From Desmonostoc muscorum FACHB-395 (lineage in GTDB: Bacteria > Cyanobacteriota > Cyanobacteriia > Cyanobacteriales > Nostocaceae), in the NCBI RefSeq assembly GCF_014698035.1, contig NZ_JACJSF010000073.1, forward strand, positions 1 through 39,806: DNA of 39,806 bases. Direction: 5' to 3'. Of this stretch, positions 1-6,687 are shown piece after piece; position 1 is the stretch's first letter, and the number at the start of each line of letters is the position of its first letter. The notes under the pieces were generated by a model, which worked only from the letters and a program-made list of their open reading frames with translations, was not told the DNA's origin and ran no database searches. The translations under genes were made by a program, and so were the position numbers.

Positions 1-135
1 TGTCTGATACTGTCGCTGCTATAGAGATAGCGATAGAGAGCGCCATCGATACTGTAGGTTTTGGACTTGCTTAGGAGGGTTACACATCCAACAAGCTCCT
101 TATCAATCATCTTTCCCATCTCCTGCAACACACGC
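1..135. repeat. Terminal direct repeat marking a circular molecule (first copy; second copy 39672-39806)
   Basis: The first 135 bases of the window are identical to the last 135. This is the usual signature of a circular contig cut open with overlap, so the real molecule is about 39,671 bp. Bases 1-110 on the minus strand are the 5' part of the small gene annotated at 39512-39781, which is complete only across the join. In the circle that gene directly follows the membrane-protein gene at 103-672; the two are adjacent or overlap slightly. Confidence 0.93.
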
Positions 136-672
136 GCCTGTTAAGCTTGCACCCAGGAAGACCGCGATAGAGGCAATGGCGCTTCCTTCAAAAATCTTGG
201 CGTTGTAGATCCATGTGGGTTGATATTGGTCGCCTCTACTTTCTTCAATGCGGTCAACACCGTGACAAAAGATAGTACCAACAACCATAAAACTAGTAGT
301 TAGTAAGCTCAGAATTGCTACTTCTGATGCTGCATCGAGTATGAATGAGTTAATCTTTTCACGCCAAGTTTTCACACGGCGAATGTGCATAACTGGCTTT
401 TGTTCTAGATATGAATGCCACTCTGGATCAGTAAAATTCAAGGGCTTGGAATCACAATATTCGTGTTCGTCAAGTAGTTCGCCCACTGCTTGAATTGCAT
501 CCCCTAGCATCACATCTGGGGAGTATTCCAGTTGGCTGAATTCTTCAGAATCTCGGATTTCTCTGAGCCAGCGATCTATTGCTTCTAACCTTCGTAATTG
601 ATTTTGATTAAGCATTGTTCTCTGAAGGGGTAGTTCGTTGATTGCTTCTAAGTTGCGTAAATTGATATGCAT
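103..672 (-). CDS. Hypothetical protein with two C-terminal membrane segments (189 aa)
   Basis: I do not recognise this family. The N-terminal 110 residues are hydrophilic and acidic, with a small internal echo (LRNLEAI near residue 5, LRRLEAI near residue 26). Two hydrophobic stretches follow, at about residues 112-135 and 160-183, both suitable as membrane helices, with a short Arg/Glu-rich loop between them. The ATG at 672 is preceded by GAGGA a few bases upstream. The gene ends where the 90-aa clamp-motif gene begins in the circular molecule, so the two may be co-transcribed. Its promoter would lie in the 673-850 region, which holds a strong inverted repeat. A membrane anchor for a plasmid function is possible but unproven. 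Confidence 0.7.
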   Translation of the reverse strand: MHINLRNLEAINELPLQRTMLNQNQLRRLEAIDRWLREIRDSEEFSQLEYSPDVMLGDAIQAVGELLDEHEYCDSKPLNFTDPEWHSYLEQKPVMHIRRVKTWREKINSFILDAASEVAILSLLTTSFMVVGTIFCHGVDRIEESRGDQYQPTWIYNAKIFEGSAIASIAVFLGASLTGACVAGDGKDD

Positions 673-767
673 GAATCCTCGCTTGTGATGCTCCCACGCA
701 CAATTACCACGACCGCAGATATAGAGCGGACGTAATACAGATAATCTGTGTTTATAGCTAGATAACT

Positions 768-803
768 GTGTCCGGGCTATTGACGTATCGATAACCCGGA
801 CAC
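768..803. promoter_or_regulatory. Inverted repeat in the divergent promoter region
   Basis: GTGTCCGGG (768-776) faces its exact reverse complement CCCGGACAC (795-803). With one mismatch the arms extend to 13 bp (GTGTCCGGGCTAT against ATAACCCGGACAC), with a loop of about 10 bases. It lies between the minus-strand gene at 672 and the plus-strand regulator at 929, so an operator for the XRE protein or an origin-associated element is plausible. It lacks the U-tract expected of a terminator. Confidence 0.6.
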
Positions 804-821
804 TATGATATTAACTACAAC

Positions 822-849
822 CGCTCATTAATGTCAAGCGCTCATTAAT
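822..849 (+). repeat. Pair of 11-bp direct repeats upstream of the XRE gene
   Basis: CGCTCATTAAT occurs at 822-832 and again at 839-849, a 17-bp period. A short dyad, AACGGTT (about 872) with AACCGTT (about 910), follows just before the regulator start. Repeated sites beside an XRE gene are typical operators; plasmid iterons are the alternative. Confidence 0.4.
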
Positions 850-928
850 ATAAATCGATTGGCATTTACTAACGGTTGGAAATTAGCAATGATAAATGGT
901 TGTATTGATAACCGTTTATTGTTACTGA

Positions 929-1165
929 ATGCCTATAAGGAACCAAGTCAAGAAATTTGTAGACGGTTTGGGGATTACTCGCTATCGCTTTCAAAAAGAT
1001 ACGGGCATAGCACCCAGTACCGCTTACAACTTATACGATAATCCTGATTGGATACCACAAGTTACAGCTTTAAACAAAATCTGCGATTTTTACCGTGTCC
1101 AGCCCAGCGAGTTAATTTACTGGGTTCCACCAGAAGAAATTAAAGAAGACAAGGAGGATAAATGA
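929..1165 (+). CDS. XRE-family helix-turn-helix regulator (78 aa)
   Basis: A small Cro/C1-type DNA-binding protein. The HTH core spans about residues 8-65: a first helix around QVKKFVDGLG, then RYRFQKDTGIAPSTAYNLY as the turn and recognition helix, then PQVTALNKICDFYRVQPSELI, which is classic for this family. The tail after residue 66 is acidic (EEIKEDKEDK). It probably represses its own promoter, since dyads and direct repeats lie just upstream, and may control plasmid replication because the initiator and helicase genes follow on the same strand. Its TGA stop overlaps the start of the next small ORF, so translation is probably coupled. Confidence 0.85.
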   Translation: MPIRNQVKKFVDGLGITRYRFQKDTGIAPSTAYNLYDNPDWIPQVTALNKICDFYRVQPSELIYWVPPEEIKEDKEDK

Positions 1166-1293
1166 TCAACACCGGCCAGCCACAGGACATAACAGAGCGG
1201 CTAAACGATATAGACGAGCGCTTAAAACAATATATATATACAGTTGCCCCGCTTACGGGGTTGATTATGCGAACTTGCGGATGTGGAGACTGA
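1162..1293 (+). CDS. Small ORF translationally coupled to the XRE gene (43 aa)
   Basis: The ATG overlaps the TGA of the XRE gene (ATGA). A perfect AAGGAGG lies at 1151-1157, four bases from the ATG, which makes translation likely. The peptide is hydrophilic (TERLNDIDERLKQYIY) and ends in a Cys-rich MRTCGCGD. No family is recognised. A GC hairpin (CCCCG-CTTA-CGGGG, about 1247-1260) lies inside it. It could be a short partner of the regulator or a non-functional leader reading into the terminator downstream. Confidence 0.5.
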   Translation: MINTGQPQDITERLNDIDERLKQYIYTVAPLTGLIMRTCGCGD

Positions 1294-1411
1294 AGCGGGA
1301 GAGCAATGGAGCCTGGATAGGCAAAAACGCCGTCCCAGTAAGGCGTGAAACTGGGTGTAATATCCAAGAGCCACAGGGCAAGGATATGAGAGAGCCAAAG
1401 GGCAGACAGTT

Positions 1412-1489
1412 AGCCAAATGTTTGCCCCGTGTTCCAATCAAGAAACCCGCTCGGACGGGAATCTAAGCGGGTTTCTTGATTATTTGGCT
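1412..1489. terminator. Very strong hairpin before the replication genes
   Basis: AATCAAGAAACCCGCT (1436-1451) pairs perfectly over 16 bp with 1466-1481 across a 14-base loop. Outside it AGCCAAAT (1412-1419) faces ATTTGGCT (1482-1489), so the structure can extend further. The symmetry and AT-flanked stem suggest a bidirectional terminator separating the regulator operon from the initiator gene. There is no long U-tract, so a cruciform or regulatory RNA role remains possible. Confidence 0.65.
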
Positions 1490-1500
1490 GTACACAAGCG

Positions 1501-1629
1501 GTAACTCCGAAACGAAATTGTCTGTGGTAGGACTTTTCGGAACCGCGATCGCTGACTCTATGATAAGCAGTTCTGCGTTCGCGTTGCAAGGGAGTTATCC
1601 GAAATATTACAAATACTTCGGAATGTAAC
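1501..1629 (+). promoter_or_regulatory. Paired CCGAA/TTCGG dyads immediately upstream of the initiator gene
   Basis: Two inverted pairs sit before the initiator: GTAACTCCGAA (1501-1511) facing TTTTCGGAA (1534-1542), and GTTATCCGAA (1594-1603) facing TTCGGAATGTAAC (1617-1629). The second pair ends one base before the ATG, a position suited to repression of transcription or translation. Autoregulation by the initiator or by the XRE protein is the likely meaning. A HIP1 site lies between them near 1546. Confidence 0.5.
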
Positions 1630-2724
1630 ATGATGAACTCTCGAAATGTAGAACAAGCGCATGGCTATGTAGCACATGACGACAGAGATGATTTTAATTT
1701 TATTTTTGTCCACAAAGAATTAGACGATTTTGGGCTTGATCCATATTCATTTCGTATATATAGCCGAATCGTAAGACGTGCTGGCAAGGGAGAAGCCTTT
1801 GAAAGCAATAAGAACATGGCGGCAGGTTGTCGGATGTCGGAAGCGCAAGTCAAGCGATCGCTAAAGACTTTAACGACACATGGCTTGATTATCAAAGAGT
1901 CTCGCCCCGGTACAACTTGCATTTATCGTGTTGCGCCTAGACGCAATTGGTCAAACCCTATACCGATTATTAAAGAGTTTTGTACGGATAGCTCACACAG
2001 ACCTACCCTTACCCAGGTCTCTCAGAACGGGGGGGTAGGTCTGACAGAGCTAGGGGGTAGGTCTGACAGAGCTAGGGGGGTAGGTCTGACAGAGCTACAA
2101 AGTAATTCCCTCTTAAATACCTCTAATAAAGTCAATCCCTCTAAGAGCGATGGAGGGAGAAAAAAAGAGGAAAAGAGGAACAAAGAAACTGACCAAGAAA
2201 AAGCACTTCCAGATAATCACTACGCTGTTAATAAAGAGAAAGTCTCTGCAACTAACGAGAAATCCACTCATGAGGATCTAAATTCCGGCGCGGCGCGTGA
2301 GAATCATTCTCAAATTTTGGTTTTCAGTGATGACCCAGTTAAAGAAGTGGATTTCCTGCTTTACTATCTGACCTATCAGCGTAAGCAAGGTAAAGACATT
2401 AACAACGTTGCCCCATACGTGACTACAGTGCTTTCTAAAAAAGATGAAGGTAGTACAGAGATATTTTGCTTATTTGAGCAATGGAAAGCGGGTTGTAGGA
2501 AATTAGAGCGCAAAATTAACAACTTTGCTGATGACCCCACAGAAGTAGAGAAACAGCGCAAGAAGTATGATTTCCCCAGATGGGAGGCGCGGATGCACGA
2601 TCACTACTACAGTATGCTCCAGTCAGAGGGACTATCTAAGTTTTGCAAGCATAAAGTATCTGCCAAATGGTACGAATGGGCAAGCGCCAAGTTTCCTGAA
2701 AGATTTGTAGATATTCCTGATTGA
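1630..2724 (+). CDS. Plasmid replication initiator, winged-helix, phage-O-like (364 aa)
   Basis: Probably binds the plasmid origin and recruits the DnaB helicase encoded next. Residues about 20-110 form a winged-helix domain like those of plasmid and phage initiators (SFRIYSRIVRRA, then NKNMAAGCRMSEAQVKRSLKTL as the HTH and a GTTCIYRV wing). Residues about 120-220 are low-complexity and charged. The C-terminal 130 residues (from about FLLYYLTYQRK) form a separate helical domain that could contact DnaB. The middle of the gene carries three DNA direct repeats read in two different frames, so the repeat is maintained as DNA and not as protein. The arrangement copies phage lambda gene O followed by a helicase-related gene. 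ATGATG at 1630 has only a weak GGAA upstream, and the adjacent dyad suggests tight control. Confidence 0.8.
   Translation: MMNSRNVEQAHGYVAHDDRDDFNFIFVHKELDDFGLDPYSFRIYSRIVRRAGKGEAFESNKNMAAGCRMSEAQVKRSLKTLTTHGLIIKESRPGTTCIYRVAPRRNWSNPIPIIKEFCTDSSHRPTLTQVSQNGGVGLTELGGRSDRARGVGLTELQSNSLLNTSNKVNPSKSDGGRKKEEKRNKETDQEKALPDNHYAVNKEKVSATNEKSTHEDLNSGAARENHSQILVFSDDPVKEVDFLLYYLTYQRKQGKDINNVAPYVTTVLSKKDEGSTEIFCLFEQWKAGCRKLERKINNFADDPTEVEKQRKKYDFPRWEARMHDHYYSMLQSEGLSKFCKHKVSAKWYEWASAKFPERFVDIPD
1998..2205 (+). other. Probable replication origin (iterons plus AT/purine-rich tract) inside the initiator gene
   Basis: GGGTAGGTCTGACAGAGCTA occurs exactly at 2033-2052, 2055-2074 and 2078-2097. A degenerate copy lies at about 2014-2030, and an inverted core (CAGACCTACCC) at 1998-2008. 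Each unit contains the dyad TCTG-A-CAGA. The periods of 22 and 23 bp are not multiples of three. AT-rich sequence with three CCTCTAA-like units follows (about 2098-2150), then a nearly pure purine tract (about 2150-2190). The layout is that of the lambda origin: iterons, a melting region, and strand-asymmetric DNA within the initiator gene. Function is inferred. Confidence 0.7.
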
Positions 2725-2797
2725 CCAAGCCCCTTCTCTTCAGGGTTTTGGATATCTGACTGTAAAAATTTAGACCTAATCGAAATCAAAGATTAAT

Positions 2798-4186
2798 ATG
2801 TACGCCAGTGAAGACAACGTAATTACCTTTGCTACGACAGCCAATAAGCTGCCACCACAGAGCATTGAATCTGAAGAGGCGATACTTGGGGGCATCTTGC
2901 TTGACCCAGTAGCTATAGAACGTGTCCGCGACATTTTGAAACCGCACCACTTCTATATCAGCGCTCATGGTCGTATATACAACGCAGCCCTTCGACTGAA
3001 TGCCCAAGAATTGCCCACAGACTTGTTGATGATCACGAATTATTTAGCTGATAATAGTTTGTTAGAAATTATCGGCGGGCGAAACAAATTAGCATCGCTG
3101 GTTAATAGGACAGTATCAGCAGTTAACATTGATGCGCTGGCAGGTCTGGTTGTGGAAAAATGGAAGCGCCGGGAACTAGGTAGACTGGCAAGCCTTGCCA
3201 GTGAGTTGCAGCACAAGTCCAATGAAGAAACGCCCTTAGAGGAAGCTTTCTCACAATTACAGGACTTTATTTATGAGTTGCAGCGTTCCTCTGATAATGC
3301 GGGGGCCAGCCACATTTCCGATGTGGTGATTAATCTGTTTCAGGATATTGAAGACCGCAGCCAAGGTAAGGTATTACCTGGGATTCCCACAGGCTTTTAT
3401 GATCTTGATGCAATGACTTGCGGATTCAACCGCAATGATTTAGTTATCGTTGCGGGTCGTCCGGCGATGGGGAAATCAGCGTTTGCGGCTCAGATAGCTT
3501 TTTATCTAGCGTCTGCATATCAGTTTCCAGTTGTCGTGTTCAGTCTGGAAATGTCCAAGCTACAGATTGCCATGCGTGCGCTTTCAGGTGAGGCTGGCAT
3601 AGAAAGCGGCTACTTGAAAACAGGGCGCATCTCTAACAAACAATGGGAACCACTATCACAGGGCATCGGTACACTATCAGAGCTACCTGTTTACCTCGAT
3701 GACCGCCCAGACCCATCACTGAGCTATATAGAATCTGAATGCCGTAAAATCATGGCACAAGAGCGCCGTGATTTGGGGTTAATCGTTGTGGATTATCTGC
3801 AACTGATGGATGGTAACGGCGGGGGCAACAGAAACAATGAGATAGAAAAGCTCACACGCGGACTCAAGCGTTTAGCGATGAAGTTACAAACACCTGTAAT
3901 GTGTCTATCGCAACTATCAAGAGCAGTAGAAAGCCGTAATAACAAACGCCCCATGCTCTCAGATTTACGTGACAGTGGCGGGATTGAGCAGGACGCGGAC
4001 AAAGTAATCATGTTGTATCGTGATGAATATTACGACCAAAATACGCAAGAAAAAGGAATTGCAGAGATTATCCTTGCTAAAAACCGCGATGGGGCCACAG
4101 GCACAATCCAACTACTGTTTGATGCACACTTAACAAAATTTAAGAACATGGTGCGATCGCAGTCAGCACAAACTGACTGGGATTAA
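2798..4186 (+). CDS. dnaB: Replicative DNA helicase, DnaB family (462 aa)
   Basis: A hexameric ATP-dependent 5'-3' helicase that unwinds DNA at the replication fork. The N-terminal helical domain starts with the hallmark LPPQSIESEEAILGGILLDP (about residues 18-37). The RecA-like domain follows a linker near residue 180: LPGIPTGFYDLDAMTCGF, Walker A GRPAMGKSAFA (about 222), Walker B LIVVDYLQLM (about 330) and the DLRDSGGIEQDAD region with arginine-finger-type residues (about 390). Length is normal for DnaB. It follows the initiator gene by about 70 bp, which suggests a plasmid-dedicated helicase loaded by that initiator. Confidence 0.96.
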   Translation: MYASEDNVITFATTANKLPPQSIESEEAILGGILLDPVAIERVRDILKPHHFYISAHGRIYNAALRLNAQELPTDLLMITNYLADNSLLEIIGGRNKLASLVNRTVSAVNIDALAGLVVEKWKRRELGRLASLASELQHKSNEETPLEEAFSQLQDFIYELQRSSDNAGASHISDVVINLFQDIEDRSQGKVLPGIPTGFYDLDAMTCGFNRNDLVIVAGRPAMGKSAFAAQIAFYLASAYQFPVVVFSLEMSKLQIAMRALSGEAGIESGYLKTGRISNKQWEPLSQGIGTLSELPVYLDDRPDPSLSYIESECRKIMAQERRDLGLIVVDYLQLMDGNGGGNRNNEIEKLTRGLKRLAMKLQTPVMCLSQLSRAVESRNNKRPMLSDLRDSGGIEQDADKVIMLYRDEYYDQNTQEKGIAEIILAKNRDGATGTIQLLFDAHLTKFKNMVRSQSAQTDWD

Positions 4187-4206
4187 AAAGCATGGTCAGG
4201 GAAACG

Positions 4207-4231
4207 TTGCTTAACCAACATGGTTAAGCAA
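4207..4231. terminator. Hairpins downstream of dnaB
   Basis: TTGCTTAACC (4207-4216) and GGTTAAGCAA (4222-4231) form a perfect 10-bp stem with a 5-base loop, 20 bases after the dnaB stop codon. A second stem, CTCTCAAA/TTTGAGAG, follows at 4273-4292. Neither is followed by a clear U-tract, so termination is inferred from position. Confidence 0.5.
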
Positions 4232-4337
4232 TGCAAGTGTTGCCATTTCTTACTTTGGAGATGAAAGTCTTACTCTCAAAGCCTTTTGAGAGCCAATGTC
4301 TCGCATCGCTGTTTCGCGGTCGCAGGTATAGCAATAG

Positions 4338-4513
4338 ATTTATAGAACCCATTTGGGATCTTTTCTAGGCATATAAAGGTTGCCAGAAGGCTGTTTTAAA
4401 CAACCTAGTAAGCAGGGGTGGGAAATCATAGAGCAATTGCTGAAAAAGTATGAAATCCGGCTTTGCACAAGACTTGTAGACAGAAAAATAGATCCCAAAT
4501 GGGTTCTATAAAT
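4338..4513. mobile_element. MITE-like element with perfect 23-bp inverted ends (176 bp)
   Basis: Bases 4338-4360 are the exact reverse complement of 4491-4513 (core TAGAACCCATTTGGGATC). The 130 bases between the arms have no convincing ORF. TA dinucleotides at the outer edge would fit IS630/Tc1-type insertion, but no clear target duplication is distinguishable from the arm itself. The element lies in the 428-bp gap between dnaB and the CHAT gene, probably just upstream of the CHAT promoter. Confidence 0.65.
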
Positions 4514-4614
4514 AAAAAGGCGTTGAAAACATCAGGAATTAATCTTAACTGTACTGTAGTACACTACATCTAAGTAATAATCTTGGGTTAAATAGTTAAA
4601 TAGTTGAAAGTAGT

Positions 4615-6273
4615 GTGAAAAAAATCCTGATTTTATCAGCCAATCCCAAGAATACAGACAAGCTACGTCTAGATGAAGAAGTACGGGAAATTCAGGCTGG
4701 TTTGGAACGCGCCAGAAGCCGAGAGCAGTTTGAAATTATCACCAAATGGGCAGTCCGGACTGATGATTTACGCCGTGCGCTTTTGGATCACGAACCAGAA
4801 ATTATCCATTTTTCTGGACATGGGGCTGGAAATCACGGTTTGGCGTTAGAAAATAATGCAGGGCAAATGCAGCTGGTGAGTACGGCTTCACTGGCAAGGC
4901 TATTTAAGTTATTTAAAAATCAGATTGAGTGTGTGCTATTGAATGCTTGCTATAGCGAGGTACAAGCTGAAGCCATTCATCAACACATTGATTGTGTAGT
5001 GGGCATGAATCAGACAATTGGAGATAAGGCGGCGATTAAATTTGCCGTTGGTTTTTATGATGCACTGGTTGCTGATAGAACCTATGAGGATGCTTATGAG
5101 TTTGGCTGTACTGCTATTGATTTAGAAAGTATTCCTGAGTCTGCAACTCCAATTTTGAAAAGTCGCAACAATCCAAAAGAGAGTCCAGGGATTCCACAAC
5201 AGCCCCAGCCAGAACAGATTCTCCAAAACTCAACACCGACAGTAAAAGTAATCTCTCTAGAAAATCCAGAAGGGCAAGTACCTCTGGATTCTGCTTTTTA
5301 TGTTGAGCGTCTCCTAATTGAAACAGACTGTTACGAGACGATTCTTAAGCCAGGTGCTTTAATTCGGATCAAAGCTCCTCGGCAGATGGGCAAAACCTCT
5401 TTAATGACGCGAATTCTTAGTCATGCTCATCAAAATAGTTATCAAACTGCATCTTTGAATTTTCAATCAGCAGATGCAGAATTTCTCTGCAACTTGGATC
5501 TATTTTTACAGTGGTTTTGTGCCAGCATTACTAACGAATTGAATCTACCAGATAAACTAGGTGATTATTGGAAAGGAGTTTTGGGTAGTAAGAATAAGTG
5601 TACAAATTACTTTCAACGCTACTTATTACCCGCAATTAATACTCCTATTGCTTTGGGTTTGGATGATGTAGATGAAGTCTTCAAGCATCCGATAATTGCT
5701 GCCGATTTTTTTGGATTGCTGCGGGCTTGGCATGAACGATCAAAAAATGAAGTACTCTGGAAAAATCTCAGGTTGGTGATTGCACATTCTAAAGAAGTTT
5801 ACATTCCACTCAATATTAATCAGTCACCTTTTAATGTGGGTTTACCAATTGAATTACCAGATTTGAATCAAACACAAGTGCAAGTTTTAGTCAAGCGTCA
5901 TGGAATTAATTGGTCTGATTCACAGGTTGAGGAGTTGAGACAGTTGGTGGATGGTCATCCTTATTTGGTGCGGGTGGCGCTTTATGAAATTGCTCGTGGT
6001 AGGATGACACTGCCGAAACTCCAGCAAATTGCTGCGACGGAAGAAGGCCCCTACAGCGATCATTTACGCCGCCATTGGCTAAATTTGCAAATAGACATAG
6101 AATTACTGGATGCAATTCAACAAGTGGTGACAGCAGATGCTCCTGTAAATGTGGGAGCAGGAGCAGCGTTTAAACTCCGCAGTATGGGATTGGTGAAATT
6201 CCAGGGTAATGAAGTGGTGCCTTTATGTGATTTGTATAAACAGTATTTTGGGGGTCGCCTGGGCATTAATTAA
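4615..6273 (+). CDS. CHAT-domain caspase-like protease fused to an AAA-like ATPase (552 aa)
   Basis: Residues 1-180 form a CHAT (caspase-fold) domain with the catalytic pair His69 in HFSGHG and Cys112 in LLNACYS. After a Pro/Gln-rich linker (about 183-225), residues 225-550 match the cyanobacterial AAA-like (AAA_35 type) ATPase. Its P-loop is APRQMGKTS (about 254-262), and the Walker-B-like strand IALGLDDVDEVF is near residue 342. The arrangement, a protease effector fused to a STAND-like switch, is what is expected of NLR-like death or defence proteins. The target is unknown. The start is GTG at 4615, giving the MKKILILSxNPKNTDKLRL start shared with the paralog at 18238, about 70% identical over the CHAT domain by eye. 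A gene remnant and a large ATPase-WD40 gene follow on the same strand. Confidence 0.88.
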   Translation: MKKILILSANPKNTDKLRLDEEVREIQAGLERARSREQFEIITKWAVRTDDLRRALLDHEPEIIHFSGHGAGNHGLALENNAGQMQLVSTASLARLFKLFKNQIECVLLNACYSEVQAEAIHQHIDCVVGMNQTIGDKAAIKFAVGFYDALVADRTYEDAYEFGCTAIDLESIPESATPILKSRNNPKESPGIPQQPQPEQILQNSTPTVKVISLENPEGQVPLDSAFYVERLLIETDCYETILKPGALIRIKAPRQMGKTSLMTRILSHAHQNSYQTASLNFQSADAEFLCNLDLFLQWFCASITNELNLPDKLGDYWKGVLGSKNKCTNYFQRYLLPAINTPIALGLDDVDEVFKHPIIAADFFGLLRAWHERSKNEVLWKNLRLVIAHSKEVYIPLNINQSPFNVGLPIELPDLNQTQVQVLVKRHGINWSDSQVEELRQLVDGHPYLVRVALYEIARGRMTLPKLQQIAATEEGPYSDHLRRHWLNLQIDIELLDAIQQVVTADAPVNVGAGAAFKLRSMGLVKFQGNEVVPLCDLYKQYFGGRLGIN

Positions 6274-6302
6274 GTTAACGTGTATAGTTCAGGAATATAT
6301 TT

Positions 6303-6467
6303 ATGGTTCAGGTTATTCACGGCAAAGATGTCAGCCTCAATCAACCGATTGAGCAATTTCATGTGCAACATACTGATGATGAAAACTTCTTTCGGAAGTG
6401 GCGGGATAATTTACTAGAACTCAATGACTTAGAAAAGCAAAATATCGGGGAAATCAAGACTGAATAA
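6303..6467 (+). pseudogene. 54-aa remnant, probably the N-terminus of a cyanobacterial type I restriction R-like protein
   Basis: The ATG at 6303 opens 54 codons. The peptide MVQVIHGKDVSLN...FFRKWRDNLLELNDLEKQ resembles, from memory, the N-terminus of many cyanobacterial restriction R-subunit-like proteins (MVQTIQAKDVTL...QFFxEWxxxLPxxTDLEKQ). Those proteins continue for hundreds of residues, while this one stops at TAA soon after the motif, so it looks like a decayed or truncated copy. It could instead be an intact small protein. It lies between two defence-like genes. Confidence 0.45.
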
Positions 6468-6687
6468 GCTAATCGTCATTCATTTTTCCAGACTGATTCG
6501 CTTGTATCAAGGGCTTCAGCCCTGGTTTTATACAACTTAAATGCTCATTAGCTTATCAGCATTTATTTCGATATCCCATTTTAGAACCTGTAGTCAAAAT
6601 CAAAGTATTAAAACCTCTAGCTCATTTAATTCGTAATTACAAATTAGGAATTAGTAATTATTTCATCTGCTATCTCGCCCACAACTT

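Noticed and set aside
1..135. Terminal repeat as LTR or phage terminal redundancy
   Set aside because: A 135-bp exact overlap with a gene running through the join fits a circular contig; there are no integrase ends or packaging genes beside it.
859..1041. 60-aa ORF overlapping the XRE gene
   Set aside because: It lies in another frame of the better-supported regulator and has no recognisable sequence.
1275..1466. 63-aa ORF on the plus strand
   Set aside because: It begins with TTG, has no ribosome site, has random-looking composition, and its stop lies inside the terminator hairpin.
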